A DNA stretch of 64,000 nucleotides from Micromonospora craniellae (GCF_014764405.1 NZ_CP061725.1:3162001-3226000), one strand, 5' to 3'; counted from the first letter of the stretch, positions 37,662 to 45,547 are shown. Notes: a model not told the origin generated them from the sequence alone. Numbers and translations are program-made.

Positions 37662-38258
37662 TTGTTCATCGCGATCACTGGCCCTACTGGAGTCGGAAAG
37701 ACCACGCTCGCCACTCGTCTGGCCGCCCGGTTGGACGCGACGCTGATGCTCGATCCGTTCGCCGACAACCCCTACCTGCCGCAGCTGTACGCCGAGGCCG
37801 AGCGCGCCCCCGATGATCTCGCCCTGAAGGTGGAACTCACCTTCATCGCCCTCCGGGTCGCGCAATTGCGCCAGATCGAGATGATCACCCGGGCTGGTGG
37901 TCGGGTCGTCGCCGATTGGTCGATGGTGCAGCAACGCATCTTCGCCGCCGAAACGCTGCCCGCCGCCGACGCGGGCCGGGTCGCACAAACCTGCGGCATC
38001 TGGTCCACCGACAGCCCGAGCCCCGATGTGGTGATCGGGTTGACCGCGCCTCCATCGACGCTGTTGCACCGCGTCAAGCAGCGAGGCCGAGACATGGAGA
38101 CCGCCGTGTCCGAAGCCGATCTCGCTGCCCTCAACGAGGCGTTCCAGCGCGCCTTCACTCCTCACGTCATCCACCGCGACGGCAGCACGTTCGACGCCCT
38201 CAACGACGCGGACCTCGACGAGCTGATCGCCCAACTCACCGGATCGGAGAAGCCGTGA
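37662..38258 (+). CDS. Deoxynucleoside-kinase-like P-loop kinase
   Basis: 198-residue kinase. The P-loop is GPTGVGKTT (residues 7-15). Other features fit the deoxynucleoside kinase fold: MLDPFADNPYLPQLYAE near residue 30, the VVADWSMVQQRIFA helix in the place of the family ERS motif, and an Arg-rich lid RVKQRGRDMET. These enzymes phosphorylate a nucleoside 5'-OH; the actual substrate is unknown. TTG start with AAGGGGATCC upstream; 126 bases separate it from the decarboxylase gene. The stop overlaps the dehydrogenase GTG. Confidence 0.78.
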   Translation: MFIAITGPTGVGKTTLATRLAARLDATLMLDPFADNPYLPQLYAEAERAPDDLALKVELTFIALRVAQLRQIEMITRAGGRVVADWSMVQQRIFAAETLPAADAGRVAQTCGIWSTDSPSPDVVIGLTAPPSTLLHRVKQRGRDMETAVSEADLAALNEAFQRAFTPHVIHRDGSTFDALNDADLDELIAQLTGSEKP

Positions 38259-39343
38259 CCCAACCCGCTCTCGCACACCAGGGCATCGCCGTGTGCCCGC
38301 CCACCACACGCCTGATGATCACCGGACCCGGCAACGTCGAGTTGATCTCGGAGAACCTTCCGCCGCTCGGCCCGACCGACGTGTACGCCCAAGCCGTCGT
38401 GTCCGGCATCAGCCACGGTACCGAAATGGCCTGGGTGCGAGGCTCGGCCGCTGCCCTGCACCGCTCGTGGCTGCCCGAGCAACGCCTGTTCACCAGCGGA
38501 GCGGGACGGGACTACCCAGTAGCACCCGGCTACGAGACCATCGCCCGCGTCACAGCGGTTGGCAGCGCTGCCCGTGATCGGATCGCGGTGGGAGACCTGG
38601 TAGCGCTGGACCGCCCACACGCCACCGGCCATGTCGTCAGCGTCGACACCGCCGAGGCGGGTCGCCTACCTGCCGGCATCGACCCAGAACGGGCCGTGTT
38701 CTTCATCCTTACCCGCGTCGCGCTCGGCGGCGTCCACGACGCCGGCATCCACATCGGTGACACCGTCGTCATCGTCGGCCTCGGCACGGTCGGCCTGATC
38801 GCCGGGCAACTCGCGTATCTGGCCGGCGCACGCCGCGTCATCGGCATCGACCGCTACCCCATACGCCTGGAAGCCGCCGAATCACTTGGCATGACCGCCA
38901 TGCACACCGACACCGAAGCCGACGTCGCCCACCTGGTCCGCAAGCTGACCGGCTCCGCCGGAGCCGACGTAGCCATCGAGGCATCCGGCTCCTACGCCGG
39001 GTTACACGAGGCCATCCGCTGCGTCCGCGTCGGTGCGACGGTCTCCACCGTCGCCTCGTACCACGGCGATCAGGGCGGTCTGCGGCTCGGCGAGGAATAC
39101 CACCGCAATCGCATCACCCTCGTCTCCTCCATGACCGTGAACGGCTGCCCCCAGCGCACCCACCCCGCCTGGGACCCTCCGCGGCTCAGCGCCACCGCCC
39201 GACAGCTCGTCACCGACGGACACGTCCGCGTCGACGGGCTTATCACCCACCGCATCCCATTCAGCGACGCGCGCACCGCGTACGGCCTCATCGACACCCG
39301 ACCCGAGGAGACGATCAAGGTGGTGCTCACCTATGACCACTGA
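38255..39343 (+). CDS. MDR-type zinc-binding alcohol dehydrogenase
   Basis: 362-residue medium-chain dehydrogenase. The N-terminal catalytic domain has VSGISHGTEMAWVRG and PVAPGYETIARVTAVG, with GDLVALDRPHATG later. The Rossmann domain has VIVGLGTVGLIAGQLAYLAGARRVIGID (about residues 170-200), indicating NAD(H) preference from the Asp after strand 2. The usual catalytic Cys of zinc ADHs is not at its normal place; Ser-His-Gly-Thr-Glu occupies the region, as in a subfamily of sugar/polyol and bacteriochlorophyllide dehydrogenases. GTG start overlapping the kinase stop. Ketone formation here would feed the aminotransferase encoded next. Confidence 0.85.
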   Translation: MTQPALAHQGIAVCPPTTRLMITGPGNVELISENLPPLGPTDVYAQAVVSGISHGTEMAWVRGSAAALHRSWLPEQRLFTSGAGRDYPVAPGYETIARVTAVGSAARDRIAVGDLVALDRPHATGHVVSVDTAEAGRLPAGIDPERAVFFILTRVALGGVHDAGIHIGDTVVIVGLGTVGLIAGQLAYLAGARRVIGIDRYPIRLEAAESLGMTAMHTDTEADVAHLVRKLTGSAGADVAIEASGSYAGLHEAIRCVRVGATVSTVASYHGDQGGLRLGEEYHRNRITLVSSMTVNGCPQRTHPAWDPPRLSATARQLVTDGHVRVDGLITHRIPFSDARTAYGLIDTRPEETIKVVLTYDH

Positions 39344-40454
39344 CACCGCCTACGACCTGGACCACCCGGTCGACGACCGGTACTCGCCACCACCCTGCGG
39401 GGAACTGGAGGAGATCCGCGCCGTCCTCGACGACGGCCGCCTCTCCGGCGGCGCCCAAGTCCTGCCCCTCTACGAGCGCGCCCTCGCCGCTCGCTTCGGG
39501 GCCGCCCGCGCCATCGCCGTCAACTCCGGCACCTCAGCCCTCCACGCCGCACTCGTCGCGTTCGACGTCCGCCCCGGAACTGAGGTGCTCGTCCCCGCTA
39601 CCGCCCCGCTGCCCACCGCGATGCCGATCCTCACCTGCGACGCCACCCCCGTCCTGGTGGACACACTCCCGAACTCCCTCGCTCTGGACCCCACCGATCT
39701 CCAACGGAAACTCACACCTCGCACCCGCGCGGTGATCACGCTGCCCCTATGGGGCTACCCGAACGACGAACGAGCCATCACCGGCCTGCTCGCCGACGCG
39801 GGCATACCCGTCATCGAAGACGCCGCGCAGGCCCACGGCACCCGCATCGCCAACCAGCACGCCGGCACCCTCGGCCAGGTCGGCTGCTTCTCCACACACG
39901 ACCGCAAACTCCTGTCCACCGGCGAAGGCGGCTTCGTCCTGACCAACGACCACGACCTCGCCGACCGCATCGACCACTACACCCACCTCGGCCACCTACG
40001 CGGCGGCCACGGCGTCAACTACAAACTCGCCGGTCCCCTCGCAGCCATCGGCCTACGTCGGCTGGCCCGCCTCGACGCGCAACTGGCACAGCGCCGCCGC
40101 AACGTTGAACGCATCCTCACCGCCCTACCCGCCGCAGGACTGCTGCGCGAACTGCCCTACGGCGTGCAGGACAAACCCAACTACTACAACCTGGTCCTCA
40201 TCGCGACCGCACGCCAGGCCGAGATCGCGGACGCCTTCCACCGCGCAGGGCTACCCCCGGACTCAATCCGGTGGCGCTACCAGCCCCTCTACCACCAACC
40301 CCTATTCCAGCCCTACGCCACGGCCTGCCCCAACGCCGAACACCTCGCAACAGCCACCATCCAACTCCCCGTTCACCCTCAACTATCGGAGGCGACGGTA
40401 GCGTGGATCGCCGACCAAACCGCCCGAATCACCCAGGGAGAAACCCCAGCATGA
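39333..40454 (+). CDS. DegT/DnrJ/EryC1/StrS family aminotransferase
   Basis: 373-residue PLP-dependent sugar aminotransferase. Motifs: AIAVNSGTSALHAAL, LVPATAPLPTAMPIL, VIEDAAQAHG with Asp163 for the pyridine nitrogen, and GCFSTHDRKLLSTGEGG with the Schiff-base Lys192. Family members aminate keto sugars or keto cyclitols, usually nucleotide-linked. The ATG lies 11 bases inside the dehydrogenase gene. The dehydrogenase and aminotransferase would oxidise a hydroxyl group and then replace it by an amine (inference). No nucleotide-sugar dehydratase or cyclitol synthase is adjacent, so the substrate must come from elsewhere. Confidence 0.9.
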   Translation: MTTDTAYDLDHPVDDRYSPPPCGELEEIRAVLDDGRLSGGAQVLPLYERALAARFGAARAIAVNSGTSALHAALVAFDVRPGTEVLVPATAPLPTAMPILTCDATPVLVDTLPNSLALDPTDLQRKLTPRTRAVITLPLWGYPNDERAITGLLADAGIPVIEDAAQAHGTRIANQHAGTLGQVGCFSTHDRKLLSTGEGGFVLTNDHDLADRIDHYTHLGHLRGGHGVNYKLAGPLAAIGLRRLARLDAQLAQRRRNVERILTALPAAGLLRELPYGVQDKPNYYNLVLIATARQAEIADAFHRAGLPPDSIRWRYQPLYHQPLFQPYATACPNAEHLATATIQLPVHPQLSEATVAWIADQTARITQGETPA

Positions 40455-40906
40455 TCCGGCACTTCACCAGCTCAGCGATCGTCTTCAACAGCACGGGACA
40501 AGTCCTCCTCGTCCACCACAACAAGATCGGACTGTGGCTGTACCCGGGCGGACACATCGACCCCAACGAAGACCCCGCCGAAGCCGCCCTCCGCGAAGTC
40601 GTGGAAGAAACCGGCGTCGAAGCAGAGATCCTCGCACCCGAGCCGTTCCGCCACCCGGCCGTACGCAGCATCCCCCCACCCTTCGCGATCATTGAAATGG
40701 ACATCGATGATCGGAAGGTCGGTCCTCACCGGCACATCGACTTCGTCTACATCTGCCGCACCCACAACGACACCCTCAACGCCCAAGTCGAAGAAGTCGC
40801 GAACGCCGCCTGGTTCGACGTAGCAGACGTCGCCGAACTCACCGCCCCAAAGGAACTGCCGTCCCTCATCGCCGAGGCCGCCCGACGAATGCCGCAACTC
40901 GTCTGA
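40451..40906 (+). CDS. NUDIX hydrolase
   Basis: 151-residue hydrolase with a complete NUDIX box: Gly, five residues on Glu, then REVVEETGVE (GGHIDPNEDPAEAALREVVE onward, about residues 36-58). It cleaves nucleoside diphosphates linked to another group. N-terminal strand SSAIVFNSTGQVLLVHHNKIGLWLYPGG fits the family. ATGA overlap with the aminotransferase. It closes the operon, followed by a terminator hairpin. A regulator role like the Nudix-type Pif protein of pSAM2 elements is possible but unsupported. Confidence 0.9.
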   Translation: MIRHFTSSAIVFNSTGQVLLVHHNKIGLWLYPGGHIDPNEDPAEAALREVVEETGVEAEILAPEPFRHPAVRSIPPPFAIIEMDIDDRKVGPHRHIDFVYICRTHNDTLNAQVEEVANAAWFDVADVAELTAPKELPSLIAEAARRMPQLV

Positions 40907-40922
40907 CGCGGTACCTCGACAT

Positions 40923-40958
40923 GAAGTGCCCTGGCGTTTAGAGAGGCCAGGGCACTTC
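40923..40958 (+). terminator. Terminator of the kinase-dehydrogenase-aminotransferase-NUDIX operon
   Basis: 13-bp perfect stem GAAGTGCCCTGGC / GCCAGGGCACTTC with a 10-base loop, 16 bases after the NUDIX stop. Confidence 0.8.
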
Positions 40959-41150
40959 GCTGTAGTGCGATTCGCCTATATAGCGCGTGCCCGAACATCC
41001 GCGGCCGGGAGCCTTCTACCCGCGATGCCGCCTACGGCTCGCCGAGCGGCTGACGGGTTGTTTCGCCCGGCACAGCCTCGAAGACGGTCAGTAACGATAG
41101 CCCTGACGGTCCATGGGCGTGTGCTGGTTCGAGGGTTGGGCGTGGAGCCT

Positions 41151-41229
41151 TCCTGGACTATCTTGAGCACGGCGGCCCACGCGGACGCGGCCGGTCTGAT
41201 CATGTGGGATGTCAGCGTGGATTCCAATC
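41151..41229 (+). pseudogene. IS5-like transposase scrap
   Basis: A short stretch reads SWTILSTAAHADAAGLIMWD then VSVDSNRV, closely resembling the catalytic-Asp region (ADAAG-x-x-W-x-VSVDST) of IS5-family transposases. No flanking transposase sequence or terminal repeats remain. Confidence 0.55.
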
Positions 41230-41343
41230 GGGTCGATCGACTACTGCGCCGCTTCGCGGCTTCCCACCGGGTAAGCGGTCCGCCCAGTTGACGGCCAGGA
41301 CCAGCCAGTGCAGTTCGGCCATGTCAGGCCGGGAGCGGTGGAG

Positions 41344-41749
41344 CTACGAGACGTCGAACAGGCGTAGGCCGTCGTACTCGGCGAAGTCGGCGTAGTCCTT
41401 GCTGTTGAAGGTTGCCAGCGGCAGGCGGTCGACCAGGCAGCAGGCTGCGATCCAGGGGTCGTTCGTCGGGCGGGGGCGCCCGCGATGCTGCGCACGCGCC
41501 TGGAGGTGCCCCCAGGTCGTCGCCACCGACTCATCGAAGGGCAGCACCACCACGCCGGATCGCCACTGTGCGAGGTCGGCCAGCTTGCGCGGCCCCCCAG
41601 CTCCGCAGCGCGGTCCACTTGGTCAACTCCCCGAGCGTGACGAACGTGATGCACAGGGTCTTACCCGCTAAACGGGCACGAAGCCGGTCGTGCAGCCGAC
41701 CTCTCACGATTGCCGACGCAACGTCGGTGTCCAGGACGACCGGGCTCAC
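41344..41749 (-). pseudogene. PIN domain (VapC-like) toxin, frameshifted
   Basis: PIN-domain ribonuclease toxin in two frames. The first part (from GTG 41749) reads VVLDTDVASAIVRGRLHDRL with the first acidic residues, then ITFVTLGELTKW with the Glu. The second, from about 41597 down to 41344, reads KLADLAQWRSG, VVVLPFDESVATTWGHL, RPRPTNDPWIAACC with the last catalytic Asp, and LPLATFNSKDYADFAEYDGL. The frames join at a run of six C (plus strand 41593-41598); five would restore one open frame of about 134 residues. GTGA overlap with the antitoxin. Inactive if the extra base is real. Confidence 0.8.
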
Positions 41750-41943
41750 GCCGCGCTGGCCCGCCGAGAGGCGTACAGGTCGGCCAGGAATTCGTCCAAC
41801 TCGTCGTCGGACTCGAACAGGTCCGGCCGAGCCAGGTCATCGACGGAGGCGACCGGCCGCACACCCTGACGACGGGCCAACTCCTCCACCGGCACATGCT
41901 CAGCGGTCGGCCACTCGGGCATCCGCTCCGCATTGCTCGACAT
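41746..41943 (-). CDS. Antitoxin-like small acidic protein (VapB partner)
   Basis: 65-residue acidic protein: MSSNAERMPEWPTAEHVPVE, then ELARRQGVRPVASVDDLARP, then LFESDDELDEFLADLYASRR. The position and size, and the GTGA overlap with the PIN-domain gene, mark it as the antitoxin of that pair; the C-terminal acidic/aromatic part is the likely toxin-binding region. The ATG at 41943 has GGAGGAGGAGG upstream; a GTG three bases earlier is possible. Confidence 0.75.
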   Translation of the reverse strand: MSSNAERMPEWPTAEHVPVEELARRQGVRPVASVDDLARPDLFESDDELDEFLADLYASRRASAA

Positions 41944-42216
41944 CACGACTCACCTCCTCCTCCACCACACACCGCCACTCATTGTCGCACGCTTAGCACC
42001 GACACCACCCTCACTCAAACGCGCGGAAGGCCAGCGACAAGGCAAGGCGGCCCGCAAGCGGGCCGGGCCGTACGGAATGTCCGGGTGTAAGAACTAGGGG
42101 TCGGCACCAGCGTGAGCATTTCATCGGGGTGAGGTTTTTGCTCCGAGCTGCTGATCTCAAGTCGGGTTGAGGTTCTAGGCTCGGTCTGACCGATTTTCGG
42201 CACGAAGGAGGGCGGC

Positions 42217-42534
42217 ATGACCGTCGTCTATCGAGTGGACAAGTTCGACGTCCCGGAACCCGCACGCACGGAGTTCTGGCGACACGTACGACGGACTCAC
42301 GCGATCCTGCGGGATCAACCGGGATTCCTCGACGATGCCCTGCTGGAACAGCACTCCGGCCCGGGTCGCTTCAACGCAGTCACCATCGTGCGGTGGTCGT
42401 CCGCGGACGATCTGCCCTCGGCCCGTGCTGCCGTGCAGGCGGCGCATCGCGCGGAGGGGTTCGAGCCGGCTGCCTTCTTCACGACGGCCGGTATCGAGGC
42501 GGACCTGGCGAACTATGTGGAGACCGAGGCCTGA
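42217..42534 (+). CDS. Antibiotic biosynthesis monooxygenase (ABM) fold protein
   Basis: 105-residue ferredoxin-like alpha+beta barrel protein of the ABM/DUF3291-like superfamily: TVVYRVDKFDVPEPARTEFW, QPGFLDDALLEQ, FNAVTIVRWSSADDLPSA, AHRAEGFEPAAFF. Members are small dimeric oxygenases or heme-degrading/quinone-binding proteins; many have no known role. ATG with GGAGGGCGGC upstream. Stands alone. Confidence 0.78.
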   Translation: MTVVYRVDKFDVPEPARTEFWRHVRRTHAILRDQPGFLDDALLEQHSGPGRFNAVTIVRWSSADDLPSARAAVQAAHRAEGFEPAAFFTTAGIEADLANYVETEA

Positions 42535-42600
42535 TGCGCGACGCCGGGCCGGGAAAGCAGTGACGATCATGGGATGTGGCGGACTTCTACGCTGCCGTCC

Positions 42601-42921
42601 ATGACTGATGGCGAGATCTGGCGGCTGATTCACCGGGACGAGGTGGTCGCCGAGATCGAGGTGCGGAGCCGTGACTTCCCGTGGACGTATGGGCGGCTTC
42701 GTCCGCTGGCGGGGTTCGAGCAGCTCCGTCCGCTCTTCGTGGCGCGGAACGCCGCTCTCGACGCGGACGACGACGAGGCCATGATGCGGATCGACGACGA
42801 GATCGGGGCTGCCCTCACCCTGGCCCGCCCGGATGGCAGACGGGTCGCCGAGTTCCTGTTGAGCGTCGAGGGCGACGAGGCCGGGTTCCGCTGGCTGGAC
42901 GAGCCTGTCACGGACGAGTAG
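42601..42921 (+). CDS. Hypothetical protein
   Basis: 106-residue acidic protein with DGEIWRLIHRDEVVAEIEV, SRDFPWTYGRLRPLAGFEQL and RVAEFLLSVEGDEAGFRW. Short proteins of this pattern are widespread in actinobacteria, but the function is unknown. No clear ribosome-binding site precedes the ATG. Confidence 0.7.
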   Translation: MTDGEIWRLIHRDEVVAEIEVRSRDFPWTYGRLRPLAGFEQLRPLFVARNAALDADDDEAMMRIDDEIGAALTLARPDGRRVAEFLLSVEGDEAGFRWLDEPVTDE

Positions 42922-42966
42922 ACGTACCTCCCGGTGCTTGTCGGGTTGTGGTCTTACGGTGGGCGC

Positions 42967-43364
42967 ATGGTCGAGATTCTGCTGTTCCACCATGCGCAGG
43001 GGCAGAAGCCGGGGTTCCTGGCGCTGGCCGACCGGTGGCGGGCCGCCGGGCACACCGTGCACACCCTGACCTGTACGACGGTGCCACCTTCGGCACTGTC
43101 GACGAGGGGGTCGCGCACGCCGAGTCGATCGGGTTCGGGGAGATCATTCGGCGCGGGACGGCGGCGGCTGAGGCGCTGCCCGAGCGGATCGTCTACGCGG
43201 GCTGCTCGCGCGGGAACCTGCCGGCGGATATCGACGGCGCGGAGCTGTATCTCTACCCCGGTGCCGGGCACCTCTTCGCGGATGCGGGCGGCGTCGACTA
43301 CGACGAGCCGGCCGCCGAGCTGCTGATCGGTCGCACGCTGGACTTCCTCGCCCGGCTCGGCTGA
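42967..43364 (+). pseudogene. Dienelactone hydrolase family protein, frameshifted with internal deletion
   Basis: The first frame reads MVEILLFHHAQGQKPGFLAL and RWRAAGHTVHT, the start of actinobacterial dienelactone-hydrolase-like proteins. One base is lost near 43064-43067; the next frame resumes with PDLYDGATFGTVDEGVAHAE and SIGFGEIIRRGTAAAEALPE, then VYAGCSRGNLPA, the nucleophile region. Immediately after this (about 43220) the sequence jumps to AELYLYPGAGHLFAD, skipping roughly 65 residues of the family core. Two independent lesions make this a decayed gene. Confidence 0.82.
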
Positions 43365-43430
43365 GCCCGCACGCTCGCCCGGCTCGGCTGAGCCCGCACG
43401 CTCGACCGGCTCGGCTGAGGCCGCAGGCCG
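43350..43430 (+). repeat. 27-bp tandem repeat, three copies
   Basis: Unit GCCCGGCTCGGCTGAGCCCG + CACGCTC at 43350-43376 and 43377-43403 (identical), and a diverged third copy to about 43430. The first copy contains the stop of the dienelactone hydrolase pseudogene, so the repeat arose by copying the end of that gene. Confidence 0.8.
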
Positions 43431-43450
43431 GTCGCCGTACTCTGGCGATC

Positions 43451-44371
43451 ATGAGATTCGGCATCGTGATCCTGCCCGACCAGCGGTGGTCGGTCGCCCG
43501 CCACCGGTGGCAGCAGGCGGAGGAGTGGGGCTTCGACCACGCCTGGACGTACGACCACCTGGGCTGGCGGGATCTGGTGGACGGCCCGTGGTTCGACTCG
43601 ATGGGTACGCTGACCGCCGCCGCGACGGTGACCTCGCGGATCCGGCTCGGCACGCTCGTCGCCTCCCCGAACTTCCGGCATCCGGCGGCCTTCGCCCGGC
43701 AGGTGACCTCGCTCGACGACGTGTCCAACGGGCGGGTGCTGCTCGGGCTCGGCGCGGGCGGCATCGGCTTCGACTCGGCGGTGCTCGGCGGCGAGACGCT
43801 GCCGCCGCGACAGCGGGTGGAGCGGTTCGCCGAGTTCACCGAGCTGCTCGACGCGATCCTACTCAAGGACGGCACGACCTGGCAGGGCGACTGGTTCACG
43901 GCGGTGGACGCGCGGAACAACCCGGGCTGCGTACAGGAGCCTCGGGTGCCGTTCGTGCTGGCCGCCAACGGTCCCCGGTCGATGCGGCTGGTCAGCCGGT
44001 TCGGGCAGGGCTGGGTGACCACCGGCCCGGACGCCGACGACCTGGGTGAGTGGTGGGACGGGGTGGCCGCGCTGGTGGCCCGGATGGACGCCCGGCTCGC
44101 CGCCGACGGGCGTGACCCGGCCAGCCTGGGCCGCTACCTCTCGCTGGACTCGGCACCGGTCTTCTCGCTGAGCAGCGCGCAGTTCTTCGCCGACCAGGTG
44201 GGCCGCGCGGCGGAGCTGGGCTTCACCGAAGTGATCACGCACTGGCCCCGGGAGAGCAGTTGGTACGCGGGCGACGAGGCGGTGCTTGTCGACGTGGCCA
44301 ACCGCCTGCTGCCCGAGCTGCGCGGCCGAGGCCGCTCTGTGTCCCGTACGCGCCCTCGTCGCCTCGGCTGA
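43451..44371 (+). CDS. LLM class flavin/F420-dependent oxidoreductase
   Basis: 306-residue luciferase-like monooxygenase-superfamily protein with MRFGIVILPDQRWSVARHRW, EEWGFDHAWTYDHLGWRDL, RIRLGTLVASPNFRHPAAFAR, VSNGRVLLGLGAGG and VPFVLAANGPRSMRL. It uses FMNH2 or reduced F420; micromonosporas make F420, so either is possible. The last about 12 residues are Arg-rich and overlap the convergent ASCH gene by 137 bases. ATG start eight bases into a typical spacing from the upstream repeat. Confidence 0.88.
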   Translation: MRFGIVILPDQRWSVARHRWQQAEEWGFDHAWTYDHLGWRDLVDGPWFDSMGTLTAAATVTSRIRLGTLVASPNFRHPAAFARQVTSLDDVSNGRVLLGLGAGGIGFDSAVLGGETLPPRQRVERFAEFTELLDAILLKDGTTWQGDWFTAVDARNNPGCVQEPRVPFVLAANGPRSMRLVSRFGQGWVTTGPDADDLGEWWDGVAALVARMDARLAADGRDPASLGRYLSLDSAPVFSLSSAQFFADQVGRAAELGFTEVITHWPRESSWYAGDEAVLVDVANRLLPELRGRGRSVSRTRPRRLG

Positions 44372-44756
44372 CCAGCCGGAAGCGTACGCAGACGATCTCG
44401 GTGTCGTCGGTGACCGGCGTGCCGAGCCGGGCCCAGTAGGCGGCGTGCCCGGCCCGCCACTCCTCGACGGAGCGGTCGCCCTCCCCCTCGGAGCGGGCGA
44501 AGTCCCAGGTCACCTCGGCGAAGCGGGTCACCTCGACACCGGTCACCTGGACCACGGCCACCAGGGAGTCCTGGTCGTCGACCACGACCAGGCGTTCGCC
44601 GACGTGCTCCAGTTCTTCGCGCTCCTCGGCGTACTCGGTGAGCAAGCCGGCGGTGGCGGTCTTCACCCCGCCCAGGACCAGGGTGTTGAGCCTCGCGCGA
44701 AGCTCGCCGGGCGTGCCGAGGGCGAGGGTACGTAGTCCGCCGACGCGTGGCCACAT
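44235..44756 (-). CDS. ASCH domain protein with over-extended C-terminus
   Basis: 173-residue protein. Residues 1-130 are an ASCH domain (PUA-like fold; RNA or modified-base binding, or amidohydrolase): RTLALGTPGELRARL, VKTATAGLLTEY, VVDDQDSLVAVVQVTGVEVTRFAEVTWDFARSEGEGD-type and EEWRAGHAAYWARLG. The domain ends at about residue 130 (base 44366), but the frame stays open for 43 more residues, read from the opposite strand of the LLM gene. This tail is Arg/Pro/Ala-rich and probably without function, from loss of the original stop. Confidence 0.82.
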   Translation of the reverse strand: MWPRVGGLRTLALGTPGELRARLNTLVLGGVKTATAGLLTEYAEEREELEHVGERLVVVDDQDSLVAVVQVTGVEVTRFAEVTWDFARSEGEGDRSVEEWRAGHAAYWARLGTPVTDDTEIVCVRFRLVSRGDEGAYGTQSGLGRAARAAGGWPRRQAPPRRPRTNCSPGASA

Positions 44757-44861
44757 GACGCGAGGTTACCGGCCGGGGTGACGGGTTCCGGTGGGTTCTC
44801 GACGGGTGGAGAGTCCGCGTGGGAGCGGTACGGTCGATGCCCGACGAACGAGGAGATGTCG

Positions 44862-45377
44862 ATGGCGGACCGACGCGCGGTGCTCATTCCCGGACGCGGC
44901 TACGACACCCGGTATCCGCTCTTCCTCTATCTGGGCGAGGCGCTGCGTCGACTCGGTTTCGGGCTGCACGGCATCGCCTGGCAGGTGCCGGAGGACTTCG
45001 ATCCCAACACCATCGGCCGGTGGGTCTGCGACGAGGTCGCGCCGACGCTGACCGAGCGCACCGACCTGCTGGTCGGCAAGTCGCTCGGCTCGCTGGCCGC
45101 GCCGCTGGCGGTCGAGCGGCGGCTGCCCGCCGTCTGGCTCACGCCGCTGCTGCACCGGGGCGAGGTGGTCGACGCGCTGCGCCGGTCGACCGCGCCGTTC
45201 CTGCTGGTGGGGGGTACGGCCGACTCGTCCTGGGACGGTGGGATCGCCCGCCGGTTGACCCCGCACGTGCTGGAGATCACGGCTGCCGACCACGCGCTGA
45301 TGGTGCCCGGGCCGCTGGCCCGGTCCGCCGAGGTGCTCGGCAAGGTCTGCACGGTGGTCGAGGATTTCGTCCGCTGA
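44862..45377 (+). CDS. Small alpha/beta hydrolase-like protein
   Basis: 171-residue protein. RAVLIPGRGYDTRYPLFLYL opens the fold; LLVGKSLGSLAAPLA supplies a GKSLGS nucleophile elbow with Ser; LLVGGTADSSWDG and ITAADHALMVPG supply the acid and His. This is a compact hydrolase lacking much of the lid. The substrate is unknown. AGGAG lies six bases before the ATG at 44862; an ATG six bases upstream is less well spaced. Confidence 0.78.
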   Translation: MADRRAVLIPGRGYDTRYPLFLYLGEALRRLGFGLHGIAWQVPEDFDPNTIGRWVCDEVAPTLTERTDLLVGKSLGSLAAPLAVERRLPAVWLTPLLHRGEVVDALRRSTAPFLLVGGTADSSWDGGIARRLTPHVLEITAADHALMVPGPLARSAEVLGKVCTVVEDFVR

Positions 45378-45493
45378 CCCTCCCGGGCCGGCGGCGGGTG
45401 CCGGCTTCCGGCGGCTGGTGCTCGGCGGTGGCGGCTGTTCGCCGGCTGGTGTTCGGCGGTGGTTTCCCGGCGGCGGCGCGGCGGGGTTCGGTT

Positions 45494-45547
45494 GCTAGCA
45501 GGGGACCCCTGCTATGCACGAGGCGTTAATAAGGTGCCCTTCCTTTC
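45494..45547. repeat. Intergenic palindromic repeat, copy A
   Basis: AGGGGACCCCTGCTATGCAC, then GAGGCGTTAATAAGG and GCCCTTCCTTTCA. A second copy at 55514-55571 has the same order (AGGGGTCCCCTGCTATAC, GCAGGCGTTAACAGGGGG, CCCTTCCTTTCA). Each lies directly at the 3' end of a minus-strand gene. Likely a genome-wide repeat family of the genus. Confidence 0.75.

Larger units (their letters stand above)
40907..41343. other. Intergenic stretch with terminator and transposase scrap
   Basis: About 440 bases. It starts with the operon terminator hairpin and later holds a short IS5-like transposase scrap (given separately). Otherwise I see no gene or RNA. Confidence 0.6.

Noticed and set aside
37574..37816. 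Small frame starting MATGYVHYARRRPW before the kinase gene
   Set aside because: Most of it overlaps the kinase gene in another frame and turns into Arg-rich shadow sequence; only the first 30 residues are free.
40451..40906. Pif-like (pSAM2 immunity) identity for the NUDIX gene
   Set aside because: Pif is a Nudix protein and a GntR regulator is also present, but no rep, tra, xis or int gene is seen, and the operon context points to metabolism.
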